DNA of 64,000 bases from JABDLO01 sp041749255 (GTDB lineage: Bacteria > Bacteroidota > Bacteroidia > Chitinophagales > Saprospiraceae), in NCBI GenBank assembly GCA_041749255.1, contig JBGTBR010000034.1:1-64000 (forward strand), in the 5' to 3' direction. Positions 8,760 through 17,208 of this stretch are shown piece after piece (the stretch's first letter is position 1; every line of letters starts with the position of its first letter). Below the pieces are notes generated by a model that saw only the letters and a list, made by a program, of their open reading frames with translations, did not search any database and was not told the DNA's origin. Made by a program: the position numbers and the translations under genes.

Positions 8760-8781
8760 TTTCATCCTAATTTCACCTTAA
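8760..8781 (+). promoter_or_regulatory. Two adjacent 11 bp direct repeats, candidate response-regulator box
   Basis: TTTCATCCTAA (8760-8770) is followed without a gap by TTTCACCTTAA (8771-8781). The 11 bp head-to-tail period is that of PhoB/OmpR-type boxes. It lies 73 bases before the epimerase start and directly after the kinase gene. A related TATCTCACTAA lies at 8738-8748. Confidence 0.45.
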
Positions 8782-8853
8782 TCAGAATTTTGTCTTGACA
8801 TCATACCTTTACAATTATTTTAAATAAATTATTTTTTTTTAATATCTAAGGTT

Positions 8854-9816
8854 ATGATAACTAGAAAAAATATCTTTATTACTGGCGGTTCCGGTTTTAT
8901 ATCAAACAGATTAATCAAGGAGCTGGTAAGTGATAATGAAATTACCATTTTTGATAACTTTTCCAGAGATACATTCTCAAAGTCAAATCTTGCTGATCAT
9001 CCAAATATCAAGGTTATAAAAGGCACTGTTATGGATTTTGATCATTTAAAAAAATCTATGCGTGGTGCTGAAATTGTTGTACATGCCGCAGCTATAGCAG
9101 GTATTGATACCGTCATAAAAAGTCCGACTACTACCATGCAGGTAAATATGATAGGAACTTCCAATGCATTGGAAGCAGCCAAACAAAATAAAGTAAGCGA
9201 CAGGTTTATCAATTTTTCTACATCTGAGGTATTTGGCAATTATGCTTATAAATCCTCGGAGACATGTAATTCCAGTGTCGGAAGTGCCGGTGAAGCCAGG
9301 TGGACATATGCCGTGAGTAAACTTGCTGCTGAACATTTATCTTTGGCCTATTTTAAAGAATTTGACCTCCCGACAGTTACTGTCAGACCATTTAATGTGT
9401 ATGGAGAAGGACAGACAGGAGAAGGAGCTTTGCAGATATTTATTAAAAGAGCACTGGAAGATAAGGATATTCATGTCTATGGAGACGGAAATCAAATCCG
9501 GTCATGGTGTTATATTGATGATTTTATCAGCGGACTTATTAAATGTATCGAAAATCCCAATGCTATAGGTGAGTCATTCAATATAGGAAATGCCAAATCT
9601 GTTCTGACTACCTACGGTTTGGCGCAAACCATTTGCAGAGTTCTTAACTCAAATTCCAGTATCATATTCAAACCTGCATTGTCTGCTGATATTGAACTCC
9701 GAATTCCTTCGATTGAAAAAGCCACCCGTATGTTAGGATTTAAGGCAGAAACAAACATTGACGATGGTATCTTAAAAACATCAGAATGGTTGAGAGTTGC
9801 CACTTTAGTATTATAA
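8854..9816 (+). CDS. NAD-dependent sugar epimerase/dehydratase
   Basis: Extended short-chain dehydrogenase acting on a nucleotide sugar. The Rossmann motif GGSGFI is at residues 11-16. The catalytic Tyr152-x-x-x-Lys156 (YAVSK) is preceded by a Ser-Thr pair in NFSTSEVFG, and RPFNVYGEGQ and the GNQIRSWCYIDDF substrate-binding region follow. The family includes UDP-glucose, UDP-glucuronate and UDP-N-acetylglucosamine 4-epimerases and 4,6-dehydratases; which one this is cannot be decided here. It is the first of seven same-strand genes spaced by a few bases or overlapping. With the aminotransferase after it, it probably prepares a keto-sugar or epimerised sugar for amination. Confidence 0.85.
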   Translation: MITRKNIFITGGSGFISNRLIKELVSDNEITIFDNFSRDTFSKSNLADHPNIKVIKGTVMDFDHLKKSMRGAEIVVHAAAIAGIDTVIKSPTTTMQVNMIGTSNALEAAKQNKVSDRFINFSTSEVFGNYAYKSSETCNSSVGSAGEARWTYAVSKLAAEHLSLAYFKEFDLPTVTVRPFNVYGEGQTGEGALQIFIKRALEDKDIHVYGDGNQIRSWCYIDDFISGLIKCIENPNAIGESFNIGNAKSVLTTYGLAQTICRVLNSNSSIIFKPALSADIELRIPSIEKATRMLGFKAETNIDDGILKTSEWLRVATLVL

Positions 9817-9826
9817 ACGCTACTAC

Positions 9827-10936
9827 ATGCTGAAACTCTCAAAACCCTACATACCAACTACTTCACTTGATCGAATGAAGCAAGTTATAATATCCGGAAA
9901 TCTTGTTCAGGGTCAAAATGTACTTGAATTCGAAAACAACCTTTCTGAGTATCTCAATACTAAACATGTGGTATTGGTAGCCAATGGTACCGCTGCTCTT
10001 CACATTGCTCTGATGGCATTAAATATTGGAGAAGGAGATGAGGTAATTATCCCGGCTTACAGTTTTCCTGCAGTCGCAAATGTTGTCGAGCTTGTTGGGG
10101 CAAGTTGCGTTTTTGTCGATATTACTCTGGATGATTATTGTATTGATGCTGATAAAATTGAAGAAAAGATAAGCACCCGTACAAAAGCCATCATGCCTGT
10201 TCATGAGTTCGGACAGGCTGCTGATATGATACGCATTTGTGATATCGCCAAGGATCATGGGTTAAGTATCATTGAAGATGCGGCTTGTGCTATCGGTACG
10301 ACATTGAACAGGAGGAAAGCTGGTTCTTTCGGTGATTTGGGTTGCTTTAGTTTTCATCCCAGAAAGATCCTGACCACAGGAGAGGGAGGAGCAGTCATCA
10401 CCGACAATGAGGAATTGGCTGATAAACTCAGAAAGCTTAGAAATCACGGTATTCAATTCGGAAATGGAAAATCCAATTTTGAACTGCCGGGATTCAATTA
10501 CAGAATCACTGACTTTCAGGCAGCAATGGGTATATATCAGCTCATGGAACTGGATGAAACAATAAATATTCACAGAGGTCAGGCTGCTCATTATCATAAT
10601 GCTTTTAAAAATATCAGTTCAATCAGGGTTGACACCCATTATGAAGACAGAAGGCAGACTTATCAGACTTACCATATTCTTTTTGAAGATTACATCCCGA
10701 GAGATTATATTAAATCAGAATTACTTAAAAAAGGAATAGAAAGTAATTTAGGAGCATACTCGATTCCCGATCAGATTTATTATAAAGAAAAATATAACTG
10801 GCCATACTCAGAATATCGAAATGCAAATATTGCTTACAGGCAGGGATTAGCATTGCCATTGGGCAGACATTTGGAGGAAGGAGATTTGCAATTTATCAGT
10901 GATTCAGTCATTTCATTATTAAATCATGGATTTTAG
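9827..10936 (+). CDS. DegT/DnrJ/EryC1/StrS family sugar aminotransferase
   Basis: PLP-dependent aminotransferase that converts a keto sugar nucleotide to an amino sugar. Lys180 in SFHPRK is the expected Schiff-base lysine, followed by the family motif TTGEGGAVITDN. Upstream are NGTAALHIAL, the PAYSFPAVANV block and EDAACAIGT with the Asp that pairs with the pyridine nitrogen. Length (369 residues) is normal. It begins ten bases after the epimerase and overlaps the acyltransferase by 11 bases. In the inferred pathway it creates the amine that the next enzyme acylates. Confidence 0.9.
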   Translation: MLKLSKPYIPTTSLDRMKQVIISGNLVQGQNVLEFENNLSEYLNTKHVVLVANGTAALHIALMALNIGEGDEVIIPAYSFPAVANVVELVGASCVFVDITLDDYCIDADKIEEKISTRTKAIMPVHEFGQAADMIRICDIAKDHGLSIIEDAACAIGTTLNRRKAGSFGDLGCFSFHPRKILTTGEGGAVITDNEELADKLRKLRNHGIQFGNGKSNFELPGFNYRITDFQAAMGIYQLMELDETINIHRGQAAHYHNAFKNISSIRVDTHYEDRRQTYQTYHILFEDYIPRDYIKSELLKKGIESNLGAYSIPDQIYYKEKYNWPYSEYRNANIAYRQGLALPLGRHLEEGDLQFISDSVISLLNHGF

Positions 10937-11465
10937 CAATATTAATAAGCCGTCTTCCCATGGAAATGGTAAGTATCAAATTAAAAATTTTAACTATTTT
11001 GGAAAAGAAATAGTGATAGAAGATGGCGTGTTGGTCTTTCATCCTGAAAATATATCTATTGCAGATAAAGTATATATCGGTCACCAAACAATTCTTAAAG
11101 GATACTACAAAGGAGAGTTATTTATAGGTGAAGGCACCTGGATCGGTCAATATTGTTTTATTCATTCTGCCGGATCTGTCAAGATTGGCAAATCTGTAGG
11201 GATCGGTCCTTACGTTAAAATCCTGACTTCTGTCCATGAAGATTTGGATATTTCTATACCTTATATTGTCAATCCATTAAAATTCAGCAGTGTATTGATA
11301 GGTGATGGTGCTGATATTGGCATCGGTTCCATTATACTTCCAGGTGTTATGATCGGCGAAGGTGCCGTTATTGGTGCAGGCTCTGTTGTAACTAAAAATG
11401 TTGAAGCTTATACTGTTTGCGCTGGAGTTCCTGCCAGATTTTTACGTAATCGCACAGCCTTATGA
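10926..11465 (+). CDS. Left-handed beta-helix acyltransferase (hexapeptide repeat)
   Basis: Acetyltransferase-like protein built from hexapeptide repeats, visible as IGEGTWIG, VKIGKSVGIG, VLIGDGADIGIGSIILPGVMIGEGAVIGAGSVV and the closing GVPARFL that marks the maa/WbbJ/PglD class. A His in TSVHED could be the catalytic base. These trimeric enzymes N- or O-acetylate amino sugars from acetyl-CoA. It overlaps both neighbours (11 bases upstream, four downstream). It probably acetylates the amine made by the DegT enzyme, giving the acetamido group that the later amidotransferase would convert to acetamidino. Confidence 0.85.
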   Translation: MDFSNINKPSSHGNGKYQIKNFNYFGKEIVIEDGVLVFHPENISIADKVYIGHQTILKGYYKGELFIGEGTWIGQYCFIHSAGSVKIGKSVGIGPYVKILTSVHEDLDISIPYIVNPLKFSSVLIGDGADIGIGSIILPGVMIGEGAVIGAGSVVTKNVEAYTVCAGVPARFLRNRTAL

Positions 11466-12076
11466 AGACTGTAATTGTTAACTATGGAATGGGCAATCCT
11501 GGTTCCATACTGAATATGTTGAAATATCTGGATATCAATGCCATAATATCTGATCAGTTTTCAGATATCGAATCAGCAGATAAATTAATCTTGCCGGGTG
11601 TTGGGTCTTTTGATCATGGCATGAATAGTTTAAATAATTCAGGTCTATCTGATGCTCTGTCAGAGCAGGTCGTCATCCGGAAAAAACCTGTTTTAGGAAT
11701 TTGCCTTGGTATGCATATCATGACGTTGACTAGCGAAGAAGGTTCAATCATGGGTTTGGGTTGGATAAATGCAGTAACAAAAAGATTCCGGTTTGAACAG
11801 GAGAGCCAACTCAAAGTACCGCATACAGGATGGAACAGAATCATAAAACTTAAAGATAATGCAATTGCTGACCATTTAGACGATCTTTCCAAATTCTACT
11901 TTGTACATTCCTATTTTGTCAAATGCGATAATAAAAATGATGTGGTGTGCAAAACAAATTTTGGGCTTTCGTTCGATTCCGTTTTTGCTCATGAAAATAT
12001 ATTTGGTTGTCAGTTTCATCCCGAGAAGAGCCACAGGCATGGCATGCAGATTTTCAAAAATTTCTCTAAAATTTAA
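11462..12076 (+). CDS. hisH: HisH-like glutamine amidotransferase subunit of amidino-sugar synthesis
   Basis: Class I glutamine amidotransferase of the HisH family that releases ammonia from glutamine. The nucleophile is Cys81 in GICLGMH, and the His186 and Glu188 of the triad are in FHPEKS. The N-terminus has the typical VNYGMGNPGSI. It overlaps the acyltransferase by four bases and is followed three bases later by the HisF-like gene. Because it lies in a polysaccharide cluster next to an N-acetyl sugar amidotransferase, with no other histidine gene present, it is best read as the ammonia-supplying HisH2-type paralogue known from Pseudomonas O-antigen clusters. The symbol reflects family, not pathway. 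Confidence 0.85.
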   Translation: MKTVIVNYGMGNPGSILNMLKYLDINAIISDQFSDIESADKLILPGVGSFDHGMNSLNNSGLSDALSEQVVIRKKPVLGICLGMHIMTLTSEEGSIMGLGWINAVTKRFRFEQESQLKVPHTGWNRIIKLKDNAIADHLDDLSKFYFVHSYFVKCDNKNDVVCKTNFGLSFDSVFAHENIFGCQFHPEKSHRHGMQIFKNFSKI

Positions 12077-12079
12077 ACC

Positions 12080-12853
12080 ATGCTGCAGAACCGAATAATG
12101 CCATGTCTTTTGATAAAAAACACCAAGCTTGTCAAAACTATAAAATTTAAAAACCCGGCTTACGTCGGAGATCCTGTCAATGCCATTAAAATATTTAACG
12201 AAAAAGAAGTGGACGAATTGTTGGTGATGGACATTTCAGATAAGAGGGCACTTCAGGGTCCTGATTATCAGTTTATCAAAACAATTGCAGAGGAGTGCTT
12301 TATGCCCGTTTGTTACGGAGGAGGGATTACTGGTATTGACCAAATTAAAAAAATATTACAGATTGGCATAGAGAAGGTCTCTATCAACTCAGCGCTTCTA
12401 TATAATAAAACTTTGGTATCACAAGCTTCCGGATTATTTGGCAGCCAGTGTATTGTAGTCGCCCTCGATATTAAAAAAAATTGGCTTGGCAAATATCAAA
12501 TTTGTTTTGATTCTGGAAGTAAATATTTAAAAACAGAATTAGGTGATTATGTACAGGAAATGGAATCGCTTGGTGCAGGTGAGCTCTTGATCAACAATAT
12601 TGACAGGGAAGGCACCTGGAATGGTTTTGACATCGAATTGATCAAATTGATTACATCTGCAGTACGTATACCGGTGATAGCCATGGGAGGGGCAGGAAAA
12701 TATGATCACATCAGAGATGCTATCGGACCCGGAAAAGCTTCTGCAGTTGCAATTGGAAGTATGGCAGTATATCAAAACAAGGGAATGGGTGTGCTCGTCA
12801 ATTTTCCGAAAAAAGAATTTCTGAATGAGATCAATAGTTACAAAATAAATTAA
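12080..12853 (+). CDS. hisF: HisF-like subunit of amidino-sugar synthesis
   Basis: TIM-barrel protein of the HisF family. True imidazole-glycerol-phosphate synthases need Asp11 and Asp130. Here position 11 is Leu (PCLLIKN), while Asp130 is retained in VVALDIKKN. This loss is characteristic of the HisF2/AglZ-type paralogues in O-antigen clusters, where the barrel is thought to channel ammonia from HisH to a sugar amidotransferase. Other blocks are kept: FKNPAYVGDP, MDISDKRA, CYGGGI and AMGGAGK. Length (257 residues) is normal. It ends seven bases before the amidotransferase gene, supporting a three-protein complex. Confidence 0.85.
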   Translation: MLQNRIMPCLLIKNTKLVKTIKFKNPAYVGDPVNAIKIFNEKEVDELLVMDISDKRALQGPDYQFIKTIAEECFMPVCYGGGITGIDQIKKILQIGIEKVSINSALLYNKTLVSQASGLFGSQCIVVALDIKKNWLGKYQICFDSGSKYLKTELGDYVQEMESLGAGELLINNIDREGTWNGFDIELIKLITSAVRIPVIAMGGAGKYDHIRDAIGPGKASAVAIGSMAVYQNKGMGVLVNFPKKEFLNEINSYKIN

Positions 12854-12860
12854 AATTATA

Positions 12861-14003
12861 ATGACTTGTACCCGCTGTATTTACGACCATACTATACCAT
12901 ACATTTTATTTGATCTTGATGGAGTTTGCAACTATTGTCATCAACATGACAGTCTCAATAATCTTTACCCAACAGGTGAAAAAGGTCTGAAATATCTGAA
13001 AGATCTGGCCGGAAAAATAAAAAAAGAACAAAGAAATAAAAAGTATGACGTAGTTGTAGGTATAAGTGGCGGTACTGACTCTTCTTACTTATTATATTTT
13101 ACTAAAGAAATTCTTGGACTGAGAGTATTAGCTGCTCACTTTGACAACACGTGGAATTCAAGGATTGCGGTAGAAAATATCAAAAATGTGACTGAAAAAC
13201 TCGGTATTGATCTTTATACCTATGTCGTGGATAATGAAGAATATAATGATATTTTCAAATCTTTTCTAAAAGCATCAGTTCCTGATATAGATACACCAAG
13301 TGATATATCATTAGCGACAGTCCACTACCTTGCATGCCGTAAATTTGGTATTAAATACATTTTTGAAGGGCATTCATTCAGGACGGAAGGAATATCGCCT
13401 CATGGGTGGTTTTATATGGATGCTAAATATATCGAATCTGTCCAGAAACAATTCGGGACTAAAAAGATCAAAACGCTTCCCAACCTATGGATGTCTAAAT
13501 GGTTGAAATGGATCATCGTCGATGGTATTAAAAAAATCAGGCCACTTTATTACCTGGATTATGACAAGGAAAAGACCAAAACATTCCTCGCTAAAGAATA
13601 CGGCTGGCAATATTATGGGGGGCATCATATGGAAAATCGAACTGCTTACTTCACAAATAATTACTGGCTGCCTAAAAAATTCGAATATGACCTTCGATAT
13701 TGTGAGTTTTCGGCACTGATCAGGTCTGGACAATGGACACGAGATGAAGCTCTGGAAAATATAAAAACCTCAAAACCTTTTGAAAAAGATATACTTGAAG
13801 AAATTTATAAAAGACTCAACATCACACCATATGAATTTGATCAGATCTATCTTCAGCCAAATAAGTCATATCGCGATTACCTAACATATAAAAAGACTTT
13901 TGAAAAATTGAAGTGGCTTTTCTACATACTTTACAAGGCCAATCTGGTGCCACTCAGTTTTTATCTGAAATACACCAAAATCTATCCAAATGAACAAAAA
14001 TAA
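12861..14003 (+). CDS. N-acetyl sugar amidotransferase (WbpG/WbuX-like)
   Basis: ATP-pyrophosphatase-type enzyme that converts an acetamido group on a nucleotide sugar to acetamidino using ammonia from the HisH/HisF pair. Two Cys pairs near the N-terminus (Cys3-Cys6 and Cys23-Cys26) suggest a bound zinc. The PP-loop that binds ATP is SGGTDSS at 69-75. Length (380 residues) and the WKSxY-rich C-terminal half match the WbuX/WbpG group; PseA of Campylobacter is a related enzyme for pseudaminic acid. Its position directly after the HisH and HisF genes is the conserved order. The final sugar is not determinable, but a 2,3-diamino uronic acid or bacillosamine-like derivative is likely. Confidence 0.88.
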   Translation: MTCTRCIYDHTIPYILFDLDGVCNYCHQHDSLNNLYPTGEKGLKYLKDLAGKIKKEQRNKKYDVVVGISGGTDSSYLLYFTKEILGLRVLAAHFDNTWNSRIAVENIKNVTEKLGIDLYTYVVDNEEYNDIFKSFLKASVPDIDTPSDISLATVHYLACRKFGIKYIFEGHSFRTEGISPHGWFYMDAKYIESVQKQFGTKKIKTLPNLWMSKWLKWIIVDGIKKIRPLYYLDYDKEKTKTFLAKEYGWQYYGGHHMENRTAYFTNNYWLPKKFEYDLRYCEFSALIRSGQWTRDEALENIKTSKPFEKDILEEIYKRLNITPYEFDQIYLQPNKSYRDYLTYKKTFEKLKWLFYILYKANLVPLSFYLKYTKIYPNEQK

Positions 14004-14015
14004 AAAATATGAATC

Positions 14016-15299
14016 ATGAGAATTTATATAGGAAATAAAGAAATAGCAGGCTATTTTACACGTCTTAAAGTTGGATTTGACAAAATAGGAGTCAAATCAG
14101 ATTTGTGGTTTCTGGTGGATAACAAATATTTTGATGTCAAAACCAACTTAATACTCAAACTGAATCAAAAATTATTCAAATTTTATAAGACAAATAAAAA
14201 GACCATTCTATTTCCTTTAGTGATACCGGTTGTAATGATGATGATCGTCCTTCACGCTTTGATTTTGATTTATGCCCTATTTAAATACGATGTATTTATA
14301 CTCAATTCCGAACCATTCTTCAATTATTGGGAATTAGCGATCATAAAGGCATTTAACAAAAAGATCATTATCGTATTTCTGGGAACTGAATCCCGCCCGT
14401 CTTATTTGTCAGGAAATAATATTCAGGATAAATATTGGGTTGAAGGAAAATTTGATCTGGAACGATGTTATAATGATGTAAAAGCCCAATATAAAAGATT
14501 AGCCTTGATAGAAAAATATGCCGACCATATCATCAATCATCCACCGACGGCCTTGTTTCAAAAAAAACCTTTTATTGCATGGTTACACATCGGGTGCCCA
14601 AATGACACTCCTACAATTTCGCCCGTATTGACACAAAACATGTCAAGAATCGCAAAAGTACTTCATGCCCCTACAAACTCTGTCGCAAAAGGGACAGAAA
14701 AGATCATCGATATCATAGATAAATTGAGGAAGGAGGGCCTTCCGGTCGAACTTCTGAAGCTGGAAAACGTGCCCAACGAAAAAGTGTTGGATGAATTGAC
14801 AAAATGTGATTTTGTAGTGGACGAATTGTATTCAGACATTCCTATTGGAGGATTGGGAACAGAAGCTGCCTTTGCACTTAAACCAGTGATTAATAGTAGC
14901 TATTATACAGATGGCATAAGTACTGATTACCCGGAAGATGTGATTCCCCCTGCTCTATTTGGCTTTCCCGAAAATCTTGAACATGATATCAAGGAGTATG
15001 TTTTGAACAAAGAATTAAGAGAGGAGCATGCACTGAAATTAAATCATTTTGTTCGTACCAAATGGGAAAGTGCTACGATAGCAAATAAATACATGATGAT
15101 TATCAATGGCTCTATCCCTGACGAATGGATGTTTGACCCATATAAAATCGAATACTATTTGGGTTATGGTATTGAAAAAAATAAACTTCGTAGTTTCTTG
15201 AATCAATACATTTCACAATTTGGTGAGAAAGCATTATTTCTTGATGATAAACCTCGATTAAAATCTAAAATTCTGTATTTTCTAAAAGGTAATGCATAA
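14016..15299 (+). CDS. Probable GT-B fold glycosyltransferase
   Basis: A 427-residue protein with a hydrophobic segment near 65-90 and a C-terminal half resembling family 4-type glycosyltransferases. The motif HAPTNSVAKGTEKIIDIIDKL matches the usual HxPxxxxxKG acceptor loop, and VVDELYSDIPIGGLGTEAAF occupies the donor-sugar position. No signal peptide is seen; the hydrophobic segment may attach it to the inner membrane. It starts 12 bases after the amidotransferase and ends the cluster. It may transfer the modified sugar to a lipid carrier or a glycan chain. Family assignment is by motif only. Confidence 0.6.
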   Translation: MRIYIGNKEIAGYFTRLKVGFDKIGVKSDLWFLVDNKYFDVKTNLILKLNQKLFKFYKTNKKTILFPLVIPVVMMMIVLHALILIYALFKYDVFILNSEPFFNYWELAIIKAFNKKIIIVFLGTESRPSYLSGNNIQDKYWVEGKFDLERCYNDVKAQYKRLALIEKYADHIINHPPTALFQKKPFIAWLHIGCPNDTPTISPVLTQNMSRIAKVLHAPTNSVAKGTEKIIDIIDKLRKEGLPVELLKLENVPNEKVLDELTKCDFVVDELYSDIPIGGLGTEAAFALKPVINSSYYTDGISTDYPEDVIPPALFGFPENLEHDIKEYVLNKELREEHALKLNHFVRTKWESATIANKYMMIINGSIPDEWMFDPYKIEYYLGYGIEKNKLRSFLNQYISQFGEKALFLDDKPRLKSKILYFLKGNA

Positions 15300-15406
15300 T
15301 GTCTAATATTTTTAAAGATATTGAAGTTTATATGTATATAGGGATAGTTGAAATAAAACCCCTTAAGTAATTTCAACACCAATATGTAATAATACTTTTA
15401 TCAGTG

Positions 15407-15688
15407 AACTGGCTACGCCATCACCAGGAGTATTATATCATCAGGCTTTATTGGTAAACAACAGAATGGCTACATTCTAAAAAAAGCAAGTTTTCATCCA
15501 CTAACGCTGCAAACCGGACTGATATTGATGGTTCGCCAAGATCTTACAGTTCGTTTTTTGAGATGGCTGATGAGACTGCGATTTCCAGTTTGTCTGGAGG
15601 CTTCCATTTTTGTGAAGCCATAGAACTAGGTGTAATACAAGGAAGAAAGGTTGGTCAAAATATAAACAAATTACCATTTAAGAATTAA
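15407..15688 (+). pseudogene. Decayed second copy of the haloperoxidase gene
   Basis: The first part (15407-15505) corresponds to 5524-5622 of the intact gene but is diverged and contains an in-frame TAA at 15478, just after the shared MATF residues. A large central section is missing. The second part (15513-15688) is nearly identical to the intact 3' end and ends at the same stop. Differences in the second part replace the equivalents of Arg437, Tyr439, Ile442 and Arg445 with Ser, Ser, Phe and Cys, destroying the anion site. The surrounding gap 15300-15959 holds only a 25-codon reading frame at 15724-15801 (ATG to TAA, ending YTLLNW), which may be another gene remnant. Confidence 0.85.
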
Positions 15689-15695
15689 TAGTTTT
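15513..15695. repeat. 183 bp direct repeat, copy B
   Basis: Partner of 6398-6580 in the same orientation, with about five mismatches. Homologous recombination between the copies would delete or duplicate the roughly 9.1 kb between them. Confidence 0.9.
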
Positions 15696-15959
15696 CACCC
15701 CGGGACAGTAATCGGGTAATTTCATGGTAGCCAATTCCCAATTGAAAGACAGGTTGAACGATATCACCCTTCCCAACGGATATACATTATTAAATTGGTA
15801 AATCAATGAATACAAAATATGTAAAAAATTGTGTATCGTTACATTATCTTTTAATGTAGTAGTGTATATCCTAAACTTCTGACTCAGTCTGACTGATAAA
15901 ACCCAATGTGAATGAAAAAATGATAAACGATTAAAAATTGACCCCTTAATTTATATAAC

Positions 15960-16496
15960 TTGACACTAAAATTAACCCCAACTCAGCATAAGATGGTCGC
16001 TACATTCGAGCAGCATATGAATGCCGAATTAAATGGAGACATTGATACCACGATGGCAACCATGTCAGAGGAACCCCATCTCAATCATGTGCCAGTCATG
16101 ACAGGTGGGGTTGGCAGGGAGGGAGTTCGACATTTTTACATCAATCATTTAGTTGGGAAATTCTTTCCACCAGATATTAAAATAACCAACATTTCGAAAA
16201 CTATTGGACACCATCAAATAGTAGAAGAACTTGTGATTAGCTTTACACATACGGTGCCCATTGACTGGTTACTTCCAGGTGTACTTCCTACGAGTAAACC
16301 AGTTGAAATTGCATTGGTTGTGATTGTAGGGTTTAAGGATGATAAAATTACGCACGAGCATATATATTGGGATCAGGCCAGTGTATTGGTGCAAATTGGC
16401 CTACTCGACCCAACAAATTTGCCAGTTAGCGGAGTTGAAAGTGCACGCAAAGTTCTTGATCCAACACAGCCTTCACGTGTTATTTCATCACTTTAA
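15960..16496 (+). CDS. NTF2/SnoaL-like protein
   Basis: A 178-residue protein with the cone-shaped NTF2 fold implied by its pattern: an N-terminal helix (FEQHMNAELNGDIDTTMATM), HLNHVPVMTGG, and FYINHLVGKFFP, then paired strands (ELVISFTHT, ALVVIVGFKDDKITHEHIYWDQASVL). This resembles SnoaL-like or steroid-isomerase-like proteins that bind small hydrophobic ligands. There is no signal peptide. The start shown is TTG at 15960; ATG at 15993 would shorten it by 11 residues. A second NTF2-like gene follows 13 bases later. Substrate unknown. Confidence 0.65.
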   Translation: MTLKLTPTQHKMVATFEQHMNAELNGDIDTTMATMSEEPHLNHVPVMTGGVGREGVRHFYINHLVGKFFPPDIKITNISKTIGHHQIVEELVISFTHTVPIDWLLPGVLPTSKPVEIALVVIVGFKDDKITHEHIYWDQASVLVQIGLLDPTNLPVSGVESARKVLDPTQPSRVISSL

Positions 16497-16509
16497 AATT
16501 AAAATAAAC

Positions 16510-17055
16510 ATGAAAAAATCAATGACATTAATTGGAGTAATATTATTTGCTGCCATCTTCTTTTTATCTTGCGATAATAAGAAAACAAACACTAACAGTG
16601 ATTTAACTTCACAAGAAAATAGACTTAATTCTGAACAAGCTCTTCGTGCAGCTAATGATTCTCTATATGCTGCCCTAAACGCAATGTTTACCGGAAACCT
16701 GGAACCCATGATTTCGGTTTGGTCACATTCAGATTTTGTAACCCAGATGAGTCCTTTCGGTGGCCGCCTTACGGGTTGGGAAGCGGTGCGGGCAGATTTT
16801 AAAAAAGTAGCTGATATGAAACTGGGAGGCAAAATTGCTTGTCAGGAAATGCATATGCACGCAGGAGCAGCTATGGGATACACAATCTGTATAGAAGAGG
16901 GTGAAAATATGAACCCGGAAGGAGAACCTGTGAAGGTGAGCCATAGAGCAACAAACATCTTCCATCTGGAAAACGGCCAATGGAAATTAGTCCATCATCA
17001 CACAGATATTTCATATCAATTAGAAGATGCTTATGAGGATCTGAAAAATGAATAA
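16510..17055 (+). CDS. NTF2/SnoaL-like lipoprotein
   Basis: Predicted lipoprotein: residues 1-20 are a signal peptide ending FFLSC, with Cys21 as the lipidated residue. The mature part resembles the SnoaL-3/DUF4440-like ketosteroid isomerase fold: a helix (ALRAANDSLYAALNAMFTGNLEPM), a WSHSDFVTQMSPFGGRLTGWEAV block, and the final NIFHLENGQWKLVHHHTD pair of strands ending in a His triplet. The ATG at 16510 is chosen because it gives the signal peptide; longer in-frame extensions lie within the previous gene. It is probably co-transcribed with that gene. Role unknown. Confidence 0.7.
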   Translation: MKKSMTLIGVILFAAIFFLSCDNKKTNTNSDLTSQENRLNSEQALRAANDSLYAALNAMFTGNLEPMISVWSHSDFVTQMSPFGGRLTGWEAVRADFKKVADMKLGGKIACQEMHMHAGAAMGYTICIEEGENMNPEGEPVKVSHRATNIFHLENGQWKLVHHHTDISYQLEDAYEDLKNE

Positions 17056-17208
17056 TTGATTGATTTGATTCAATGATTCATCTATTCTGGTATTGAGATA
17101 AAATCAGATAAACAAAGAATCTGAGCATTACATACTTATTATGTAAAGGATCCATGTTTATTCCAAAAAAACCTCTATTTTTATAGTTAAGGAGTAAAAC
17201 AGAATCAC

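Noticed and set aside
11462..12853. Histidine biosynthesis genes
   Set aside because: HisF position 11 is Leu, no other his gene is near, and a sugar amidotransferase follows directly.
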